Below are positions 47,271-58,233 of a DNA stretch of 64,000 nt, piece by piece. The stretch is from Shinella sp. SUS2. GTDB taxonomy: Bacteria > Pseudomonadota > Alphaproteobacteria > Rhizobiales > Rhizobiaceae. Positions within the stretch are counted from its first letter, which is position 1. Every line of letters starts with the position of its first letter. Under the pieces are notes generated by a model. It was not told where the DNA came from, made no database searches, and saw nothing but the letters and a program-made list of their open reading frames with translations. Location: positions 248,001 through 312,000 of the forward strand of contig NZ_KQ410728.1 of assembly GCF_001262505.1 (NCBI RefSeq). The letters run 5' to 3'. The position numbers were made by a program, and so were the translations under genes.

Positions 47271-49093
47271 TCGACGGTCACGGACTTGGCGAGGTTGCGC
47301 GGCTGATCGACGTCCGTGCCCATGAAGACCGCCGTGTGGTAGGCGAGAAGCTGGATGGGCAGCGAATAGATCATGGGCGCGATGATCTCGTCGACATTCG
47401 GCAGCACGATCGTCGCCATGGTCTCAAGCTTCGAGGCCGCAGCGCCCTTCTCGTCGGTGATGAAGATGATCCGGCCGCCACGGGCTGCGACTTCCTGCAT
47501 GTTGGAGACGGTCTTTTCGAAGAACCGGTCATGCGGGGCGATGACGATGACGGGCATGTTCTCGTCGATCAGCGCGATCGGGCCGTGCTTGAGTTCACCG
47601 GCAGCGTAGCCTTCGGCGTGGATGTAGGAGATTTCCTTGAGCTTGAGCGCTCCTTCCATGGCCAGCGGATAGCTGGTGCCACGGCCGAGATAGAGCACGT
47701 CCTTGCACTTGGAGAGGTCGCGCGAGAGCTGCTCGATCGACGGCTGGATGGTGTTGAGCACGCCGGCCATGATGCGCGGCATTTCGGCGAGGTTGCGCAC
47801 CAGCGCCTTTTCTTCCGCCTCGTTGATCGTGCCGCGCGCCCGGCCCGCTCCGACGGCGAGTGCCGCCAGGACCGCGAGCTGGCAGGTAAAGGCTTTGGTG
47901 GAGGCGACACCGATTTCCGGGCCGGCAAGGATCGGGAAGACGGCGTCCGATTCGCGGGCGATGGTCGATTCGCGCGTGTTGACGACCGCACCGATCTTCA
48001 GGCCGTTCTCCTTGCAATACCGCAGCGAGGCGAGCGTGTCTGCCGTCTCGCCGGACTGCGAAATGAAGAGCGCGGCGGAGGCCGGATTCAGCGGGATTTC
48101 GCGGTAGCGGAATTCCGAGGCGACATCGATCTCGACCGGAAGGCGGGCATACCGCTCGAACCAGTACTTTCCGACGAGGCCCGCGAGATAAGCCGTGCCG
48201 CAGGCGGAAATGGCCAGGCTCGGCACCTTGGAAAAATCGATCTCGGACGCGATCGGGCGCACCGTATGGGCGAGAAAATCGACATAGTGGCTGAGCGCAT
48301 GGGAAATCGCCTCGGGCTGCTCATGGATTTCCTTTTCCATGAAATGCCGGTGATTGCCTTTGTCGACGAGATAGGCGGCAGCGGACGAGAACTGGCGCGG
48401 CCGCTCCACACGGTTGCCGTCGATGTCGAAGACGAAGGCGCCGTCTCGGCCGATCACCGCCCAGTCGCCATCGACGAGATAGGTGATCTCGTTGGTGAAG
48501 GGGGCGAGCGCAATGGCATCGGAGCCGAGGAACATTTCGCCGCGACCGTGGCCGATCGCAAGCGGCGGGCCGCTGCGCGCAGCCATGATGGTCGACGGAT
48601 CGTCCTCGAAGACCACCGCGAGCGCATAGGCGCCGGTGACGCGGCGCAGCATGGCATGCATCGCCTCGCGCCGGCCAAGGCCGTCGCGACGGTGCTTTGC
48701 GACGAGCTGGGCGACGACCTCGGTGTCGGTCTGCGTCGTGAAGGTGGCGCCACCGGCGATCAGCTCGTCCTTCAGCTCGGAAAAGTTCTCGATGATGCCG
48801 TTGTGCACGACGGCAACGCCATCGACGAAATGCGGATGGGCATTGGCCTCGGTCGGCGCGCCATGCGTCGCCCAGCGTGTGTGGGCGATGCCGATCGTGC
48901 CGGCGAGCGGTTCTTCGGCGAGGCGCTTTTCGAGGTTGAACAGCTTGCCTTCGGCGCGGCGGCGCACCAGCTTGCCGTCGACGATGGTGGCAACGCCGGC
49001 GGAATCATAGCCGCGGTATTCAAGGCGCTTCAGGGCATCGACGAGGCGGCCGGCAACAGGCTGGTTTCCGACGATACCGACAATTCCGCACAT
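47267..49093 (-). CDS. glmS: Glutamine--fructose-6-phosphate aminotransferase (isomerizing)
   Basis: GlmS makes glucosamine-6-phosphate for peptidoglycan and lipid A. The 608-residue protein has the N-terminal glutaminase with Cys1 (after Met removal) in CGIVGIVG, HTRWATHGAP, and the SIS-type synthase half with SACGTAYLAG, SQSGETADTL, EIGVASTKAF and the C-terminal AKSVTVE. The ATG at 49093 exposes that Cys; the frame is open further upstream but without homology. The following acetyltransferase overlaps it by 4 bases. glmU is 113 bases upstream, also leftward. Confidence 0.98.
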   Translation of the reverse strand: MCGIVGIVGNQPVAGRLVDALKRLEYRGYDSAGVATIVDGKLVRRRAEGKLFNLEKRLAEEPLAGTIGIAHTRWATHGAPTEANAHPHFVDGVAVVHNGIIENFSELKDELIAGGATFTTQTDTEVVAQLVAKHRRDGLGRREAMHAMLRRVTGAYALAVVFEDDPSTIMAARSGPPLAIGHGRGEMFLGSDAIALAPFTNEITYLVDGDWAVIGRDGAFVFDIDGNRVERPRQFSSAAAYLVDKGNHRHFMEKEIHEQPEAISHALSHYVDFLAHTVRPIASEIDFSKVPSLAISACGTAYLAGLVGKYWFERYARLPVEIDVASEFRYREIPLNPASAALFISQSGETADTLASLRYCKENGLKIGAVVNTRESTIARESDAVFPILAGPEIGVASTKAFTCQLAVLAALAVGAGRARGTINEAEEKALVRNLAEMPRIMAGVLNTIQPSIEQLSRDLSKCKDVLYLGRGTSYPLAMEGALKLKEISYIHAEGYAAGELKHGPIALIDENMPVIVIAPHDRFFEKTVSNMQEVAARGGRIIFITDEKGAAASKLETMATIVLPNVDEIIAPMIYSLPIQLLAYHTAVFMGTDVDQPRNLAKSVTVE

Positions 49094-49206
49094 GGACCGC
49101 TCCGCAGGTTCATTTCGTTCTACTGCATTCGTTTCGTAGAGGTTTTTCGCCGCGGCGCAACACGACGACACTCACTTTCGATTGCAAGCGTTAACGCGGG
49201 CAGCGG

Positions 49207-50580
49207 CTATCCGGCAGCCTTTTTCCTGGCATCCTTGATCGCCTGGTTGCGCTCGCGGATCAGAACGGCCCTGCCCTCCTTGTTCTCCTGCCGGGCCCGG
49301 CCGAAGGCGACCGCATCGTCGGGCACATCCTCGGTGATGACGCTACCGGATGCGATATAGGCGCCATCGCCGATCGAAACGGGGGCGACGAGCGACGTGT
49401 TGGAGCCGATGAAGGCGTGACCGCCGATGCGGGTCAGGTGCTTGTTGATGCCATCATAGTTACACGTGATGGTGCCCGCGCCGATATTCGTCTTTTCGCC
49501 GATGATGGCGTCGCCGATATAGGTAAGATGGTTGACCTTGGCGCCCGCACCGATCTCCGCCTTCTTTACCTCGCAGAAATTGCCGACCTTGGAATGCGGG
49601 CCGAGATTGGCGCCCGGCCGCAGGCGGGCATAGGGGCCGATCTCCGCATCCTCGGCGATATGCGCCCCCTCGATATGCGAAAAGGAATGGATAAGCGCGC
49701 CGCTTTCCACGGTGACACCGGGGCCGAAGAAGACGTTCGGCTCGATGGTCACGTCAGGCGCGATCTTCGTATCATAGGCAAGGAACACGGTCTCCGGTGC
49801 AATCATCGAGACGCCGTCCAGCATCATCCGGTGGCGGCGGCGCTGCTGCCAGAGCCGCTCGATGACCGCAAGTTCGGCACGTGTGTTGCAGCCGGTCAGC
49901 TCCTCCTCCGGAGCCTCGACGGCAATGGCCCGGCCGCCGGCTCCGCGCACCACCTCGACGATGTCGGTGAGATAATACTCACCCTTGGCATTGGCGTTGC
50001 CGATCCGGCCGATGAGGTCGAGCGCCTTGCGCCCGTCGATCGCCATCAGGCCGCCATTGCAATAGGTGATCGCGCGTTCGGCCTCGCTTGCATCTTTCTG
50101 TTCACGGATCGCCAGCAATTCGCCGTTCTCCACGATCAGCCGGCCGTAACCGGTCGGGTCCGCCGTCTCGAAACCGATGACGACGACATCCGCACCTCCG
50201 GCAAGGCCCGCGCGGGCGGCCGTCAGCGGCGCATCGGTGACGAGCGGCGTGTCGCCGAAGATAACGAGCACGTCGTCATAGCCCCGGGCGATGGCGTCGC
50301 GCGCGGCCAGCACGGCATGGGCGGTGCCCAGCCGCTCGGTCTGGATGTGCACAGAGCTGGTGACCGCCGGGTTCGCCGCCGCCGCCTCGACCTTGTCCGC
50401 ATCGCGGCCAAGCACCAGTGCGACATCGGAAATGCCGGCGCCGACCAGTGCATCGACCACATGGGCGATCATCGGCCGGCCGGCGACGGGATGCAGCACC
50501 TTCGAACGGGAGGATTTCATCCGCGTGCTTTCGCCGGCAGCCAGAATGACGGCCAGGCAGGTGCGCTTCGTTGCAGTCAT
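49207..50580 (-). CDS. glmU: Bifunctional N-acetylglucosamine-1-phosphate uridyltransferase / glucosamine-1-phosphate acetyltransferase
   Basis: GlmU catalyses the last two steps to UDP-GlcNAc. The 457-residue protein has the N-terminal uridyltransferase with [19 protein letters not shown] and YCNGGLMAI, and a left-handed beta-helix made of hexapeptide repeats ([36 protein letters not shown]) carrying the [11 protein letters not shown] acetyl-CoA site. It is upstream of glmS in the same direction, so glmU-glmS probably share a transcript or regulation. Confidence 0.97.
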   Translation of the reverse strand: MTATKRTCLAVILAAGESTRMKSSRSKVLHPVAGRPMIAHVVDALVGAGISDVALVLGRDADKVEAAAANPAVTSSVHIQTERLGTAHAVLAARDAIARGYDDVLVIFGDTPLVTDAPLTAARAGLAGGADVVVIGFETADPTGYGRLIVENGELLAIREQKDASEAERAITYCNGGLMAIDGRKALDLIGRIGNANAKGEYYLTDIVEVVRGAGGRAIAVEAPEEELTGCNTRAELAVIERLWQQRRRHRMMLDGVSMIAPETVFLAYDTKIAPDVTIEPNVFFGPGVTVESGALIHSFSHIEGAHIAEDAEIGPYARLRPGANLGPHSKVGNFCEVKKAEIGAGAKVNHLTYIGDAIIGEKTNIGAGTITCNYDGINKHLTRIGGHAFIGSNTSLVAPVSIGDGAYIASGSVITEDVPDDAVAFGRARQENKEGRAVLIRERNQAIKDARKKAAG

Positions 50581-50715
50581 GGGAATCCTCGTTCACCCGA
50601 AATCGACGCCGTTCCTTAGCAAAAACGGAACGGAGGAGACAAAGGGATATTTCTCAGGCGGTTCTTGCAAGCCGCCCGATCCTTCTATTGGCTCAGCCCT
50701 GGACCGCAAGGTGCC

Positions 50716-52368
50716 TCAGCTCGCGCTGCTGCTGCGCAGGCGGCTCTCCGTCAGAAGCCCGCTCTCGTCGAGGATAGGATAGGCGACCGAGACGAGATGA
50801 GCGTTGACGCGCTTCAAGTCGCGCAGCATGTCGAGATGCAGCGAGCTCGTCTGCAGGCTGTCGAGCCGGCCGTCGCGAAGGCGTGCCAGATGACGTTCCG
50901 AGGACTGCTTCTCCATCCGTCGCACATCCACCTTCACCTCGACCAGCTGACGGGCAAGCCCGGCGTCCCGCGTGACGAAGATCGTCTGGGCGATGCGCAG
51001 ATTCTCGATCGTCAGGTTGAAGAGGTTGGCCAGTTCCTTGTAGCCGTCGTCGGAGAATTTCAGGCCATTGGCGATCTTCTTGCGCACCTGCTCCTGCAGG
51101 CCCTTCTCGATGATGTCGCCGACATGTTCGAGATTGATCGCATAGTCGATGATGACGATGGAACGCGCGGCGCTCTCGCCGGTGATGCCCTGACGGCCAA
51201 GGCGCGACAGGTAGATCTTCACCTCCTGCTGCAAAGCGTCGACCTGCCGTTCCAGTTCGCCGACATCCTTCAGCGGCGCCAGATTGTTGTCGTTGAAGGC
51301 CCGCATGGTGCGGATCAGCATCGATTCGATGATGTCCCCGACGCGCAGCACCTCGCGTGTCGCGCCAGACAGCGCGACGACCGGGTTCGAGAGCGCGGAA
51401 TCGTCGAGATATTTCGGTCCCGTCTCCGGCTGCTTTTCTTCCGGAACGAGCTTTTCCATCAGCTTCGAGAGCGGCCCCGACAGCGGCCAGAGGATCAGCG
51501 CGACCACGAGGTTGAACGCCAGATGCACATCGACGGGAAGTTTTGCGGCGGGGATCGGCAGAAGCGCCAGAAGCTCGGCGACCTGCCCGGCAAAGGGTAG
51601 CACCGCAAGGCAGCCGACCCCGCGTACGATGAGATTGCCGAGCGTGACGCGCCGGGCCGAAGCCGCCGCCTTCATGGTGGCGATGACCGGCGGCACGGCG
51701 CCGCCGAGATTTGCGCCAAGCACGAGGATGACCGTCAGCGCCGGCGACAGGATGCCCATCGCCGTCAGCGAGATGATGAGCACGACGACCGCGAGGCTGG
51801 AGGACGAAATGATGGCGAGAACCGTCGAGAAGGCAAGTGCGACGGGCCAAGCCCCGTCGAGCAGCGTCAGGAAGGCGCCGAGCGCGGGCGACTGGCGCAT
51901 CGGCTCGGTCGCAAGGCTGAGCAGGTGCAGCGACAGGAGCATGAGGCCAATGCCGACCAGAGCAGAGCCGAGACCCTGCCGGGCGGTGGAGCTGCTCGAC
52001 TTGTAGAAGACGATGCCGATGAGGATGACCAGCGGGGAAACCGATTCGATGCCCGTCGCCACCAGCCAGGCCGTGACGGCCGTGCCGACATTGGCGCCGA
52101 GCAGCACGATCTGCGCCATGCGCGCCCTGACGAGGTTGCGCTCGACGAAAGAGGCGATCATCAGCGCCGTCGCCGTCGAACTCTGCAGCGCGACGGTGGC
52201 GACGAAACCAGCGAAGAAGGAGCGGAACGGCCCGCGCGTGCCGAGCGCCAGGCCGGAACGCAGGCGGACGCCGAAAGCGCGGGTCATGCCGTCCTTCACC
52301 TGTGCGAGGCCGAACAGCAGCAGCGCGACCGCGCCAAAAAGATTGATCATGACAATCGTGGATTCCAC
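50716..52368 (-). CDS. Na+/phosphate cotransporter-like protein with PhoU domain
   Basis: From the GTG at 52368, preceded by an A/G-rich stretch (ggaggaaggggg), the protein is 550 residues; an ATG at 52350 (MINLFGAVALLLFGL) is a reasonable alternative. The N-terminal half has about eight membrane helices with the two inverted NptA-type repeats, seen as VALQSSTATALMIAS and AIISSSSLAVVVLI. The C-terminal 200 residues are a PhoU-like helical domain (VLRVGDIIESMLIRTMRAF, YAINLEHVGDIIEKGL). The second motif starts with Ile where many have Gln. Such proteins move phosphate with sodium or regulate it. It is followed by glmU on the same strand. Confidence 0.92.
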   Translation of the reverse strand: MESTIVMINLFGAVALLLFGLAQVKDGMTRAFGVRLRSGLALGTRGPFRSFFAGFVATVALQSSTATALMIASFVERNLVRARMAQIVLLGANVGTAVTAWLVATGIESVSPLVILIGIVFYKSSSSTARQGLGSALVGIGLMLLSLHLLSLATEPMRQSPALGAFLTLLDGAWPVALAFSTVLAIISSSSLAVVVLIISLTAMGILSPALTVILVLGANLGGAVPPVIATMKAAASARRVTLGNLIVRGVGCLAVLPFAGQVAELLALLPIPAAKLPVDVHLAFNLVVALILWPLSGPLSKLMEKLVPEEKQPETGPKYLDDSALSNPVVALSGATREVLRVGDIIESMLIRTMRAFNDNNLAPLKDVGELERQVDALQQEVKIYLSRLGRQGITGESAARSIVIIDYAINLEHVGDIIEKGLQEQVRKKIANGLKFSDDGYKELANLFNLTIENLRIAQTIFVTRDAGLARQLVEVKVDVRRMEKQSSERHLARLRDGRLDSLQTSSLHLDMLRDLKRVNAHLVSVAYPILDESGLLTESRLRSSSAS

Positions 52369-52649
52369 GGTTTTGCCCCCTTCCTCCCGGTGAAAACAGG
52401 ACTCACCGGCCTGATCGCGCATCCGAACACGAAGTTTCGCATCGTGATAGGCCATTTTGGCGGTATTCCGTCAATAATTTCAAAAAACTTTTGTTTGCCG
52501 GCAAAATAAATCGACACCGCCTGACACATTTGCGTCAGGCCCTGTTTTCCCGAGCATTGCGTAACCCGGGCGGACTTCAATTCCCGCGAACTTTCCGTTA
52601 AGAGACGATTTCCGGCCGCACGGCCGCTGAGATTGAGGAAATTTAGACG

Positions 52650-54539
52650 ATGCTCGAAGCCCTGAGACGCGCCTCCCAGACCTGGGTGGCAAAAGCCCTG
52701 CTGATCGTTCTGGTCGGTTCCTTCGCTGTCTGGGGCGTTTCGAGCTCTCTCGTGACCGGCACGGCCAATTCCGTGGTCACGGTCGGCGATGTCAGCGTTT
52801 CGCCGACAGACTTCCGTCTTGCCTATGAGCGCCAGGTCGCGACCATGTCGCAGCGCTTCGGCATGCGGCTGAATGCCGAGCAGGCCCGTGCCTTCGGCAT
52901 CGAGAATCAGGTTTTCGCCGAGCTCGTCGCCGGCGCTGCGCTCGACCAGCTTTCGCGCGACATGAATCTCGGCCTTTCCGAAGGTCGCCTCGCCCAGCTG
53001 ATCGCCGACGACCCGGCCTTCCGCGGCGTCAACGGCCAGTTCGACCGCATGGCCTTCTCCTCCGTCCTGCGCAATGCCGGCCTCCGGGAGAACGACTACA
53101 TCAACAACCGCAGCCAGGTGGCGATCCGCGCCCAGGTCGTCGAGGCCGTTTCCGACGGCTACAAGGCGCCCGACGTGCTGACCGCAGCCCTGCGCCAGTA
53201 CCGCAGCGAAGCCCGCACCATCGACTATCTCATCCTGAGCAACGCCAATATCGACCCGGTCAAGGCACCGGGCGACGACGTGCTCGCCCCCTGGTTCGAA
53301 GAGAACAAGGCCAAGTACCGTGCGCCGGAATATCGCAAGGTCGTCTATGTCTCGCTCGAGCCGAAGGACATCGTCGATACGGCTGCGATTACCGACGAGG
53401 CACTCCAGGCCGACTATGAGAAGAACAAGGACAAGTACCGCACGCCGGCCACCCGCACGATCGAGCAGCTGACGTTTGCCGACCGCGCGAGCGCAGACGC
53501 GGCTGTCGCCAAGCTTGCATCCGGCACGACCTTCGACGCCATCGTCGCCGAGCAGGGCAAGACGGCCGCCGACGTGCTGCTCGGTGATTTCACCGAAGCG
53601 AACGTGCCGGACCAGAAGTTCGCCGCACCCGCCTTCGCTGTCGCTGAAAACGGCGGCACGACCCCGGTCATCGACGGCACATTCGGCCCGATCATCCTGC
53701 GCGTGACGAACATCCGCCCGGAAAACACCAAGACCTTCGACGAGGTGAAGGAGGATCTGCGCAACGAGCTGGCGCTGAGCGAGGCCGCCGATGGCATTCT
53801 CGCCGTACACGACCGGCTGGAAGATGCGCGCGCCGAAGGCCTCAGCCTTGCCGAAGCCGCGGCCAAGAACAACCTGAAGGCCGTGACGATCGACGCCGTC
53901 GATGCGCAGGGCAACGACCAGAAGGGTGAGGAGATCACCGGCCTGCCCGAAAAGGCCGCCCTTCTCGGCGAGGTCTTCAAGACGGATGTCGGCACGGAAA
54001 CGCAGCCGATCAATGTCGGCCGCGAGGGTTATGCCTGGTTCGAGGTGCTCGACGTGATCCCGGACCGCGACCGCACGCTGGACGAGGTGCGCGAGCGCGT
54101 GGTCGCCGACTGGACCGCCGAGCAGCAGCGCCAGACACTCGCCAAGAAGGCCGAGGAGCTGGCCGAGCGCGTGCGCAAGGGTGGCGACATCGCCGCCATT
54201 GCCGGCGAACTCGGCATGGCCGTCGAGAACAAGGCGGGCCTCAATCGCGGCGCCCAGGATCCGGTGCTGAGCCCGGTGGCCGTCGCTGCCGCCTTCGCAG
54301 GTCCGCTCGGCCACGTCGCCAATACGCCCAGTGTCGACGGTGAAGGCCAGATCCTCCTGAAGGTGACGGAAGTGAACGCCGAGACCGCCACCGACGCGCT
54401 CTCCAGCGACGAGCAGCAGATCGCCGCCGTCGCCCGTGCCAGCGGCGACGACATCCTCGACCAGATGGTGAGCGCCCTGCAGACGTCCTACGGCGTTTCG
54501 ATCAACCGCACGCTCGCCGAACAGAGCATCGCGCGATAG
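52650..54539 (+). CDS. PpiD-type periplasmic peptidyl-prolyl isomerase (SurA/PpiD family)
   Basis: The 629-residue product has an N-terminal signal anchor (KALLIVLVGSFAVWGVSSSLV, about residues 15-35), a SurA-type N-terminal chaperone region (VSPTDFRLAYERQVATMSQ, FAELVAGAALDQL), and a parvulin-like domain in the middle (KYRTPATRTIEQLTFADRAS to PIILRVTNIRP) whose catalytic residues look incomplete, as in PpiD. The C-terminal part is a second helical chaperone region. It is a membrane-tethered folding factor for exported proteins. It precedes trpD by 15 bases, so ppiD, trpD, trpC, moaC and moeA are probably one transcript. Confidence 0.92.
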   Translation: MLEALRRASQTWVAKALLIVLVGSFAVWGVSSSLVTGTANSVVTVGDVSVSPTDFRLAYERQVATMSQRFGMRLNAEQARAFGIENQVFAELVAGAALDQLSRDMNLGLSEGRLAQLIADDPAFRGVNGQFDRMAFSSVLRNAGLRENDYINNRSQVAIRAQVVEAVSDGYKAPDVLTAALRQYRSEARTIDYLILSNANIDPVKAPGDDVLAPWFEENKAKYRAPEYRKVVYVSLEPKDIVDTAAITDEALQADYEKNKDKYRTPATRTIEQLTFADRASADAAVAKLASGTTFDAIVAEQGKTAADVLLGDFTEANVPDQKFAAPAFAVAENGGTTPVIDGTFGPIILRVTNIRPENTKTFDEVKEDLRNELALSEAADGILAVHDRLEDARAEGLSLAEAAAKNNLKAVTIDAVDAQGNDQKGEEITGLPEKAALLGEVFKTDVGTETQPINVGREGYAWFEVLDVIPDRDRTLDEVRERVVADWTAEQQRQTLAKKAEELAERVRKGGDIAAIAGELGMAVENKAGLNRGAQDPVLSPVAVAAAFAGPLGHVANTPSVDGEGQILLKVTEVNAETATDALSSDEQQIAAVARASGDDILDQMVSALQTSYGVSINRTLAEQSIAR

Positions 54540-54554
54540 GGAGACGGCAACCGC

Positions 54555-55577
54555 ATGTCCGACCTGAAACCCTATATCGCCAAGGTTGCCGGGGGCGCGA
54601 CGCTGGACCGCGAGGACGCCCGCGGCGCCTTCGAGATCATCATGTCCGGTGCCGCCACGCCCTCGCAGATCGGCGGCTTCCTGATGGCGCTGCGCGTGCG
54701 CGGTGAGACCGTCGACGAGATCTACGGCGCCGTCGGCTCGATGCGCGCCCGCATGCTGCCGGTCAATGTTCCCGCCGATGCGGTGGACATCGTCGGCACG
54801 GGCGGCGACGGCGCCGGCACCTACAACATCTCGACGCTCGCGGCGATCATCGTCGCGGGCGCCGGCGTTCCGGTCGCAAAGCACGGCAACCGGGCGCTCA
54901 GCTCGAAGTCGGGCACGGCGGACGCCCTCTCCTGCCTCGGCGTAAAGCTGGACATCGGCCCCGCGGAGATCGCACGCTGCGTGCACGATGCCGGCCTCGG
55001 CTTCATGTTCGCGCAGCTGCACCATCCTGCCATGAAGCATGTCGGCCCGTCGCGCGTCGAACTCGGCACGCGCACGATCTTCAACCTGCTCGGCCCGCTT
55101 TCGAACCCCGGCAGCGTCAAACGCCAGCTGCTCGGCGTCTTCTCGCCGCACTGGTTGCTGCCGATCGCCGAAGTGATGCGCGATCTCGGCTCGGAGAGCA
55201 TCTGGGTTGTGCATGGCGAAGGCCTCGACGAGATCACCACGACGGGCACGACGAAGGTCGCCGCGCTCGAAGATGGCAAGATCCGCACCTTCGAACTGAC
55301 GCCCGCCGATTTCGGCCTTCCCCAGGTCGCACTGGACGACTTGCGCGGTGGAGACGGCGCGCACAATGCCGCCGCCCTCCTGTCCGTGCTCGGCGGCGCG
55401 CACATGCCTTACCGGGACATTTCGCTCGCCAATGCCGCGGCCTCGCTGGTCGTCGCCGGCAAGGCGGAAACGCTCAGGGACGGCATGCGCCTCGCCACCG
55501 AAGCGCTGGAAAGCGGGCGTGCGCGCACCGTTCTGGAACGCCTTGTCGCAGTTTCCAACGAAGGCCAGGCGGAGTAG
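54555..55577 (+). CDS. trpD: Anthranilate phosphoribosyltransferase
   Basis: TrpD joins anthranilate to PRPP in tryptophan synthesis. The 340-residue protein has [32 protein letters not shown] and [11 protein letters not shown], which are the PRPP- and anthranilate-binding segments. It is the usual stand-alone bacterial form without a fused glutaminase; trpG must lie elsewhere (in many rhizobia fused to trpE). The gene ends 8 bases before trpC. Confidence 0.97.
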   Translation: MSDLKPYIAKVAGGATLDREDARGAFEIIMSGAATPSQIGGFLMALRVRGETVDEIYGAVGSMRARMLPVNVPADAVDIVGTGGDGAGTYNISTLAAIIVAGAGVPVAKHGNRALSSKSGTADALSCLGVKLDIGPAEIARCVHDAGLGFMFAQLHHPAMKHVGPSRVELGTRTIFNLLGPLSNPGSVKRQLLGVFSPHWLLPIAEVMRDLGSESIWVVHGEGLDEITTTGTTKVAALEDGKIRTFELTPADFGLPQVALDDLRGGDGAHNAAALLSVLGGAHMPYRDISLANAAASLVVAGKAETLRDGMRLATEALESGRARTVLERLVAVSNEGQAE

Positions 55578-55585
55578 GATTGTCC

Positions 55586-56401
55586 ATGACCGATATCCTG
55601 AAGAAGATCGAAGCCTACAAGCTGGAGGAAATCGCCGCCGCCAAGGCGCGTGTTTCCCCCGCCGAGCTTCGCGCGCGCATCCGCGACCAGGAGCCGCCGC
55701 GGGGCTTCTTTGCGAGCCTCAAGGCGAAAAAGGCGGAAGGCCGCTTCGGCCTCATCGCCGAGATCAAGAAGGCAAGCCCCTCCAAGGGCCTCATCCGGCC
55801 GGATTTCGATCCGCCGGCGCTGGCGAAGGCCTATGAGGCCGGCGGAGCCGCCTGCCTTTCCGTTCTCACGGACACACCGAGCTTCCAGGGTGCGCCGGAA
55901 TTCCTGACAGCGGCGCGGGCGGCCTGCACCCTGCCGGCGCTGCGCAAGGACTTCATGTTCGACGGCTACCAGGTGCTGGAAGCCCGTGCCTGGGGTGCGG
56001 ACTGCATCCTTCTCATCATGGCCTCGCTCAGCGACGACGATGCGAAGATGCTGGAAGACGCCGCCTTCGCGCTCGGCATGGATGTGCTCATCGAGGTGCA
56101 TGATGCGCCTGAAATGGAACGCGCGCTGAAGCTCAAGTCCAAGCTCGTCGGCATCAACAACCGCAATCTGCGCACGTTCGACGTGGATCTTGCCGTTTCC
56201 GAAAAGCTCGCAAGCATGGTGCCGGATGACCGCCTGCTCGTTGGCGAGAGCGGCATCTTCACCCATGCGGATTGCGAACGCCTCGGCAAGGTCGGCATCT
56301 CCACTTTCCTCGTCGGCGAAAGCCTGATGCGCAAGGATGACGTGGCGGCCGCCACTCGCGAGCTCCTTACCGGCTCGGCCGGCATGCTGGCAGCGGAATG
56401 A
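55586..56401 (+). CDS. trpC: Indole-3-glycerol phosphate synthase
   Basis: TrpC closes the indole ring to give indole-3-glycerol phosphate. The 271-residue protein has [53 protein letters not shown] and [15 protein letters not shown], the usual catalytic Lys and Glu positions. The ATG at 55586 is preferred, with ggag 11 bases upstream; an in-frame TTG at 55580 is possible. It follows trpD and precedes moaC by 13 bases. Confidence 0.96.
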   Translation: MTDILKKIEAYKLEEIAAAKARVSPAELRARIRDQEPPRGFFASLKAKKAEGRFGLIAEIKKASPSKGLIRPDFDPPALAKAYEAGGAACLSVLTDTPSFQGAPEFLTAARAACTLPALRKDFMFDGYQVLEARAWGADCILLIMASLSDDDAKMLEDAAFALGMDVLIEVHDAPEMERALKLKSKLVGINNRNLRTFDVDLAVSEKLASMVPDDRLLVGESGIFTHADCERLGKVGISTFLVGESLMRKDDVAAATRELLTGSAGMLAAE

Positions 56402-56414
56402 TGGCGGTCTCGAA

Positions 56415-56912
56415 ATGACGGGCGAGGCCCGCACGCTCACGCATATCGGCGCGTCCGGCGAAGCCAACATGGTGGATGTCGGCGGCAAGGCCGAGACGGT
56501 GCGCATCGCGGTTGCCGAAGGGTTCATCCGCATGGCGCCGGCAACGCTGGACCTCATCCTCAAGGGCGACGCCAAGAAGGGCGACGTGATCGGTACGGCG
56601 CGGCTTGCCGGCATCATGGCCGCCAAGCAGACCGCCAGCCTCATCCCGCTCTGCCATCCCCTGATGCTGAGCAAGGTCGCGGTCGACATCCGCGAGGACC
56701 GCAGCCTTCCGGGACTGCGGATCGAGGCAATGGCCAAGCTGACCGGCCGCACCGGCGTGGAGATGGAGGCGCTCACCGCCGTCAGCGTCGCCTGCCTCAC
56801 CATCTACGACATGGCGAAAGCCGCAGACCGCGAGATGGAGATCGGCGGCATCCGCCTCGTCGAAAAATCCGGCGGACGCTCCGGCGACTACCGGCGCGGA
56901 GACGCAGGCTGA
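56415..56912 (+). CDS. moaC: Cyclic pyranopterin monophosphate synthase
   Basis: MoaC converts the MoaA product into cyclic pyranopterin monophosphate in molybdenum cofactor synthesis. The 165-residue protein has the [12 protein letters not shown] opening, [20 protein letters not shown] with the catalytic Lys and His, and [18 protein letters not shown], plus the C-terminal [14 protein letters not shown]. The ATG at 56415 gives the normal length. Its stop overlaps the moeA start by one base (TGATG). Confidence 0.97.
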   Translation: MTGEARTLTHIGASGEANMVDVGGKAETVRIAVAEGFIRMAPATLDLILKGDAKKGDVIGTARLAGIMAAKQTASLIPLCHPLMLSKVAVDIREDRSLPGLRIEAMAKLTGRTGVEMEALTAVSVACLTIYDMAKAADREMEIGGIRLVEKSGGRSGDYRRGDAG

Positions 56913-58135
56913 TGTCGCTGCTGCCTGTCGAAGACGCCCTCCATCGCCTGCTTTCGGCCGCCCGGCCGACACAGCGGACAGAGCTGGTCCGGCTGCACGA
57001 GGCGGATGGCCGCGTGCTTGCCGAGGATGTCGCTGCCAAGTTGACGCAGCCGCCCTTCGACAATTCCGCGATGGACGGTTATGCCGTGCGCCACGCGGAT
57101 ATAGCCACGCTCGGCTCGATCCTGAGCGTTGCGGGCATGTCGTCCGCTGGCCACGCCTTCCAGGGCACCGCAGGCCCCGGCGAGGCCGTGCGTATCTTCA
57201 CCGGCGCCCCGCTGCCGGCCTTCGCCGATACCGTGCTCCTGCAGGAAGATGCCGAGGTCCTGGAAGACGGTCGCATCCGCACCACCTTCCTCACACCGAA
57301 GGGCCGCCACATCCGCCCGCGCGGCCAGGATTTTTCCGAAGGCGAAATCGTCCTGAGGACCGGCGACGTGCTCGATGCCGGCCGCCTGACGGTCGCGGCA
57401 GCCATGAACCATGCGGCGGTGACCGTCTATGCACGCCCGCGCATCGCCGTGCTCGCCACCGGCGACGAGCTTGTGTCGCCGGGCACACCCCCAGGCGCCA
57501 GCCAGATCATTGCATCCAACACCTACGGCGTCGCTGCGCTCGCCCGCGCGGCAGGCGCCGAGGTGATCGACCTCGGTATCGTCGGCGACGACAAGGACGC
57601 AATTCTGAACGCCGTGCGCCACGCACTGTCGCTCGGTATCGATGCGCTCGTCACACTCGGCGGCGCATCCGTCGGGGATTTCGACCTTGTGCAGCCCGTG
57701 CTCGGCGAAGCCGGCATGGACCTCGATTTCTGGCGCATCGCCATGCGCCCCGGCAAACCCCTGATGGTCGGCCGCCTCGGCGACGTGCACGTCGTGGGCC
57801 TGCCCGGCAACCCTGTTTCAAGTCTCGTCTGCTCGCACCTCTTCCTCGTTCCCGTCGTGCGCCGCCTCGCGCGCCTTCCAGCGGAAAACCGCGAACGTCC
57901 GGCCATTGCCGCCGTGCCGCTCAAGGAGAACGACCACCGGCAGGACTATGTTCGCGCACGCATTGCCCGCGACCCCGCCGGAGACCTGCTCGTCACGCCC
58001 CTCGACAAGCAGGATTCCTCCATGATGAAGGCCTTCGCCGCATCCGAGGCCCTTCTCGTCCGCGCACCCCACGCGCCGGCGGCCCCTGCAGGCGCGCCCT
58101 GTACAGTGCTTCTCCTGCGCGAACCATCCGCCTGA
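56912..58135 (+). CDS. moeA: Molybdopterin molybdenumtransferase
   Basis: MoeA inserts molybdate into adenylated molybdopterin. The 407-residue protein has the N-terminal [25 protein letters not shown], the MoaB/Mog-like [10 protein letters not shown] and [12 protein letters not shown] segments, and [20 protein letters not shown] followed by PGNPVSS. It directly follows moaC with a one-base overlap. A promoter region with two SOS boxes separates it from lexA. Confidence 0.97.
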   Translation: MSLLPVEDALHRLLSAARPTQRTELVRLHEADGRVLAEDVAAKLTQPPFDNSAMDGYAVRHADIATLGSILSVAGMSSAGHAFQGTAGPGEAVRIFTGAPLPAFADTVLLQEDAEVLEDGRIRTTFLTPKGRHIRPRGQDFSEGEIVLRTGDVLDAGRLTVAAAMNHAAVTVYARPRIAVLATGDELVSPGTPPGASQIIASNTYGVAALARAAGAEVIDLGIVGDDKDAILNAVRHALSLGIDALVTLGGASVGDFDLVQPVLGEAGMDLDFWRIAMRPGKPLMVGRLGDVHVVGLPGNPVSSLVCSHLFLVPVVRRLARLPAENRERPAIAAVPLKENDHRQDYVRARIARDPAGDLLVTPLDKQDSSMMKAFAASEALLVRAPHAPAAPAGAPCTVLLLREPSA

Positions 58136-58168
58136 ACAGTACTATTATTGTTTCAGCAGGCCCTTGCA

Positions 58169-58183
58169 GAACACATATGGAAC
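58169..58183. promoter_or_regulatory. LexA operator upstream of lexA
   Basis: GAAC-N7-GAAC, the reverse complement of the alphaproteobacterial SOS box GTTC-N7-GTTC, perfect in both half-sites. It lies 50 bases before the lexA start and implies autoregulation. Confidence 0.88.
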
Positions 58184-58194
58184 AGATAGTGTCT

Positions 58195-58209
58195 GTTCTG
58201 GATTTGTTT
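58195..58209. promoter_or_regulatory. Second, imperfect LexA-type operator upstream of lexA
   Basis: GTTC-N7-GTTT, one mismatch from the consensus, 11 bases after the first operator and in the opposite orientation. It could be a weaker site that tunes lexA self-repression. Confidence 0.5.
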
Positions 58210-58233
58210 CACTCGATTCTCGGTGGAGGGGCC

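Noticed and set aside
47336-49360. A 674-codon open frame on the plus strand, opposite glmS
   Set aside because: Antisense mirror of glmS; repetitive charged composition and no domain.
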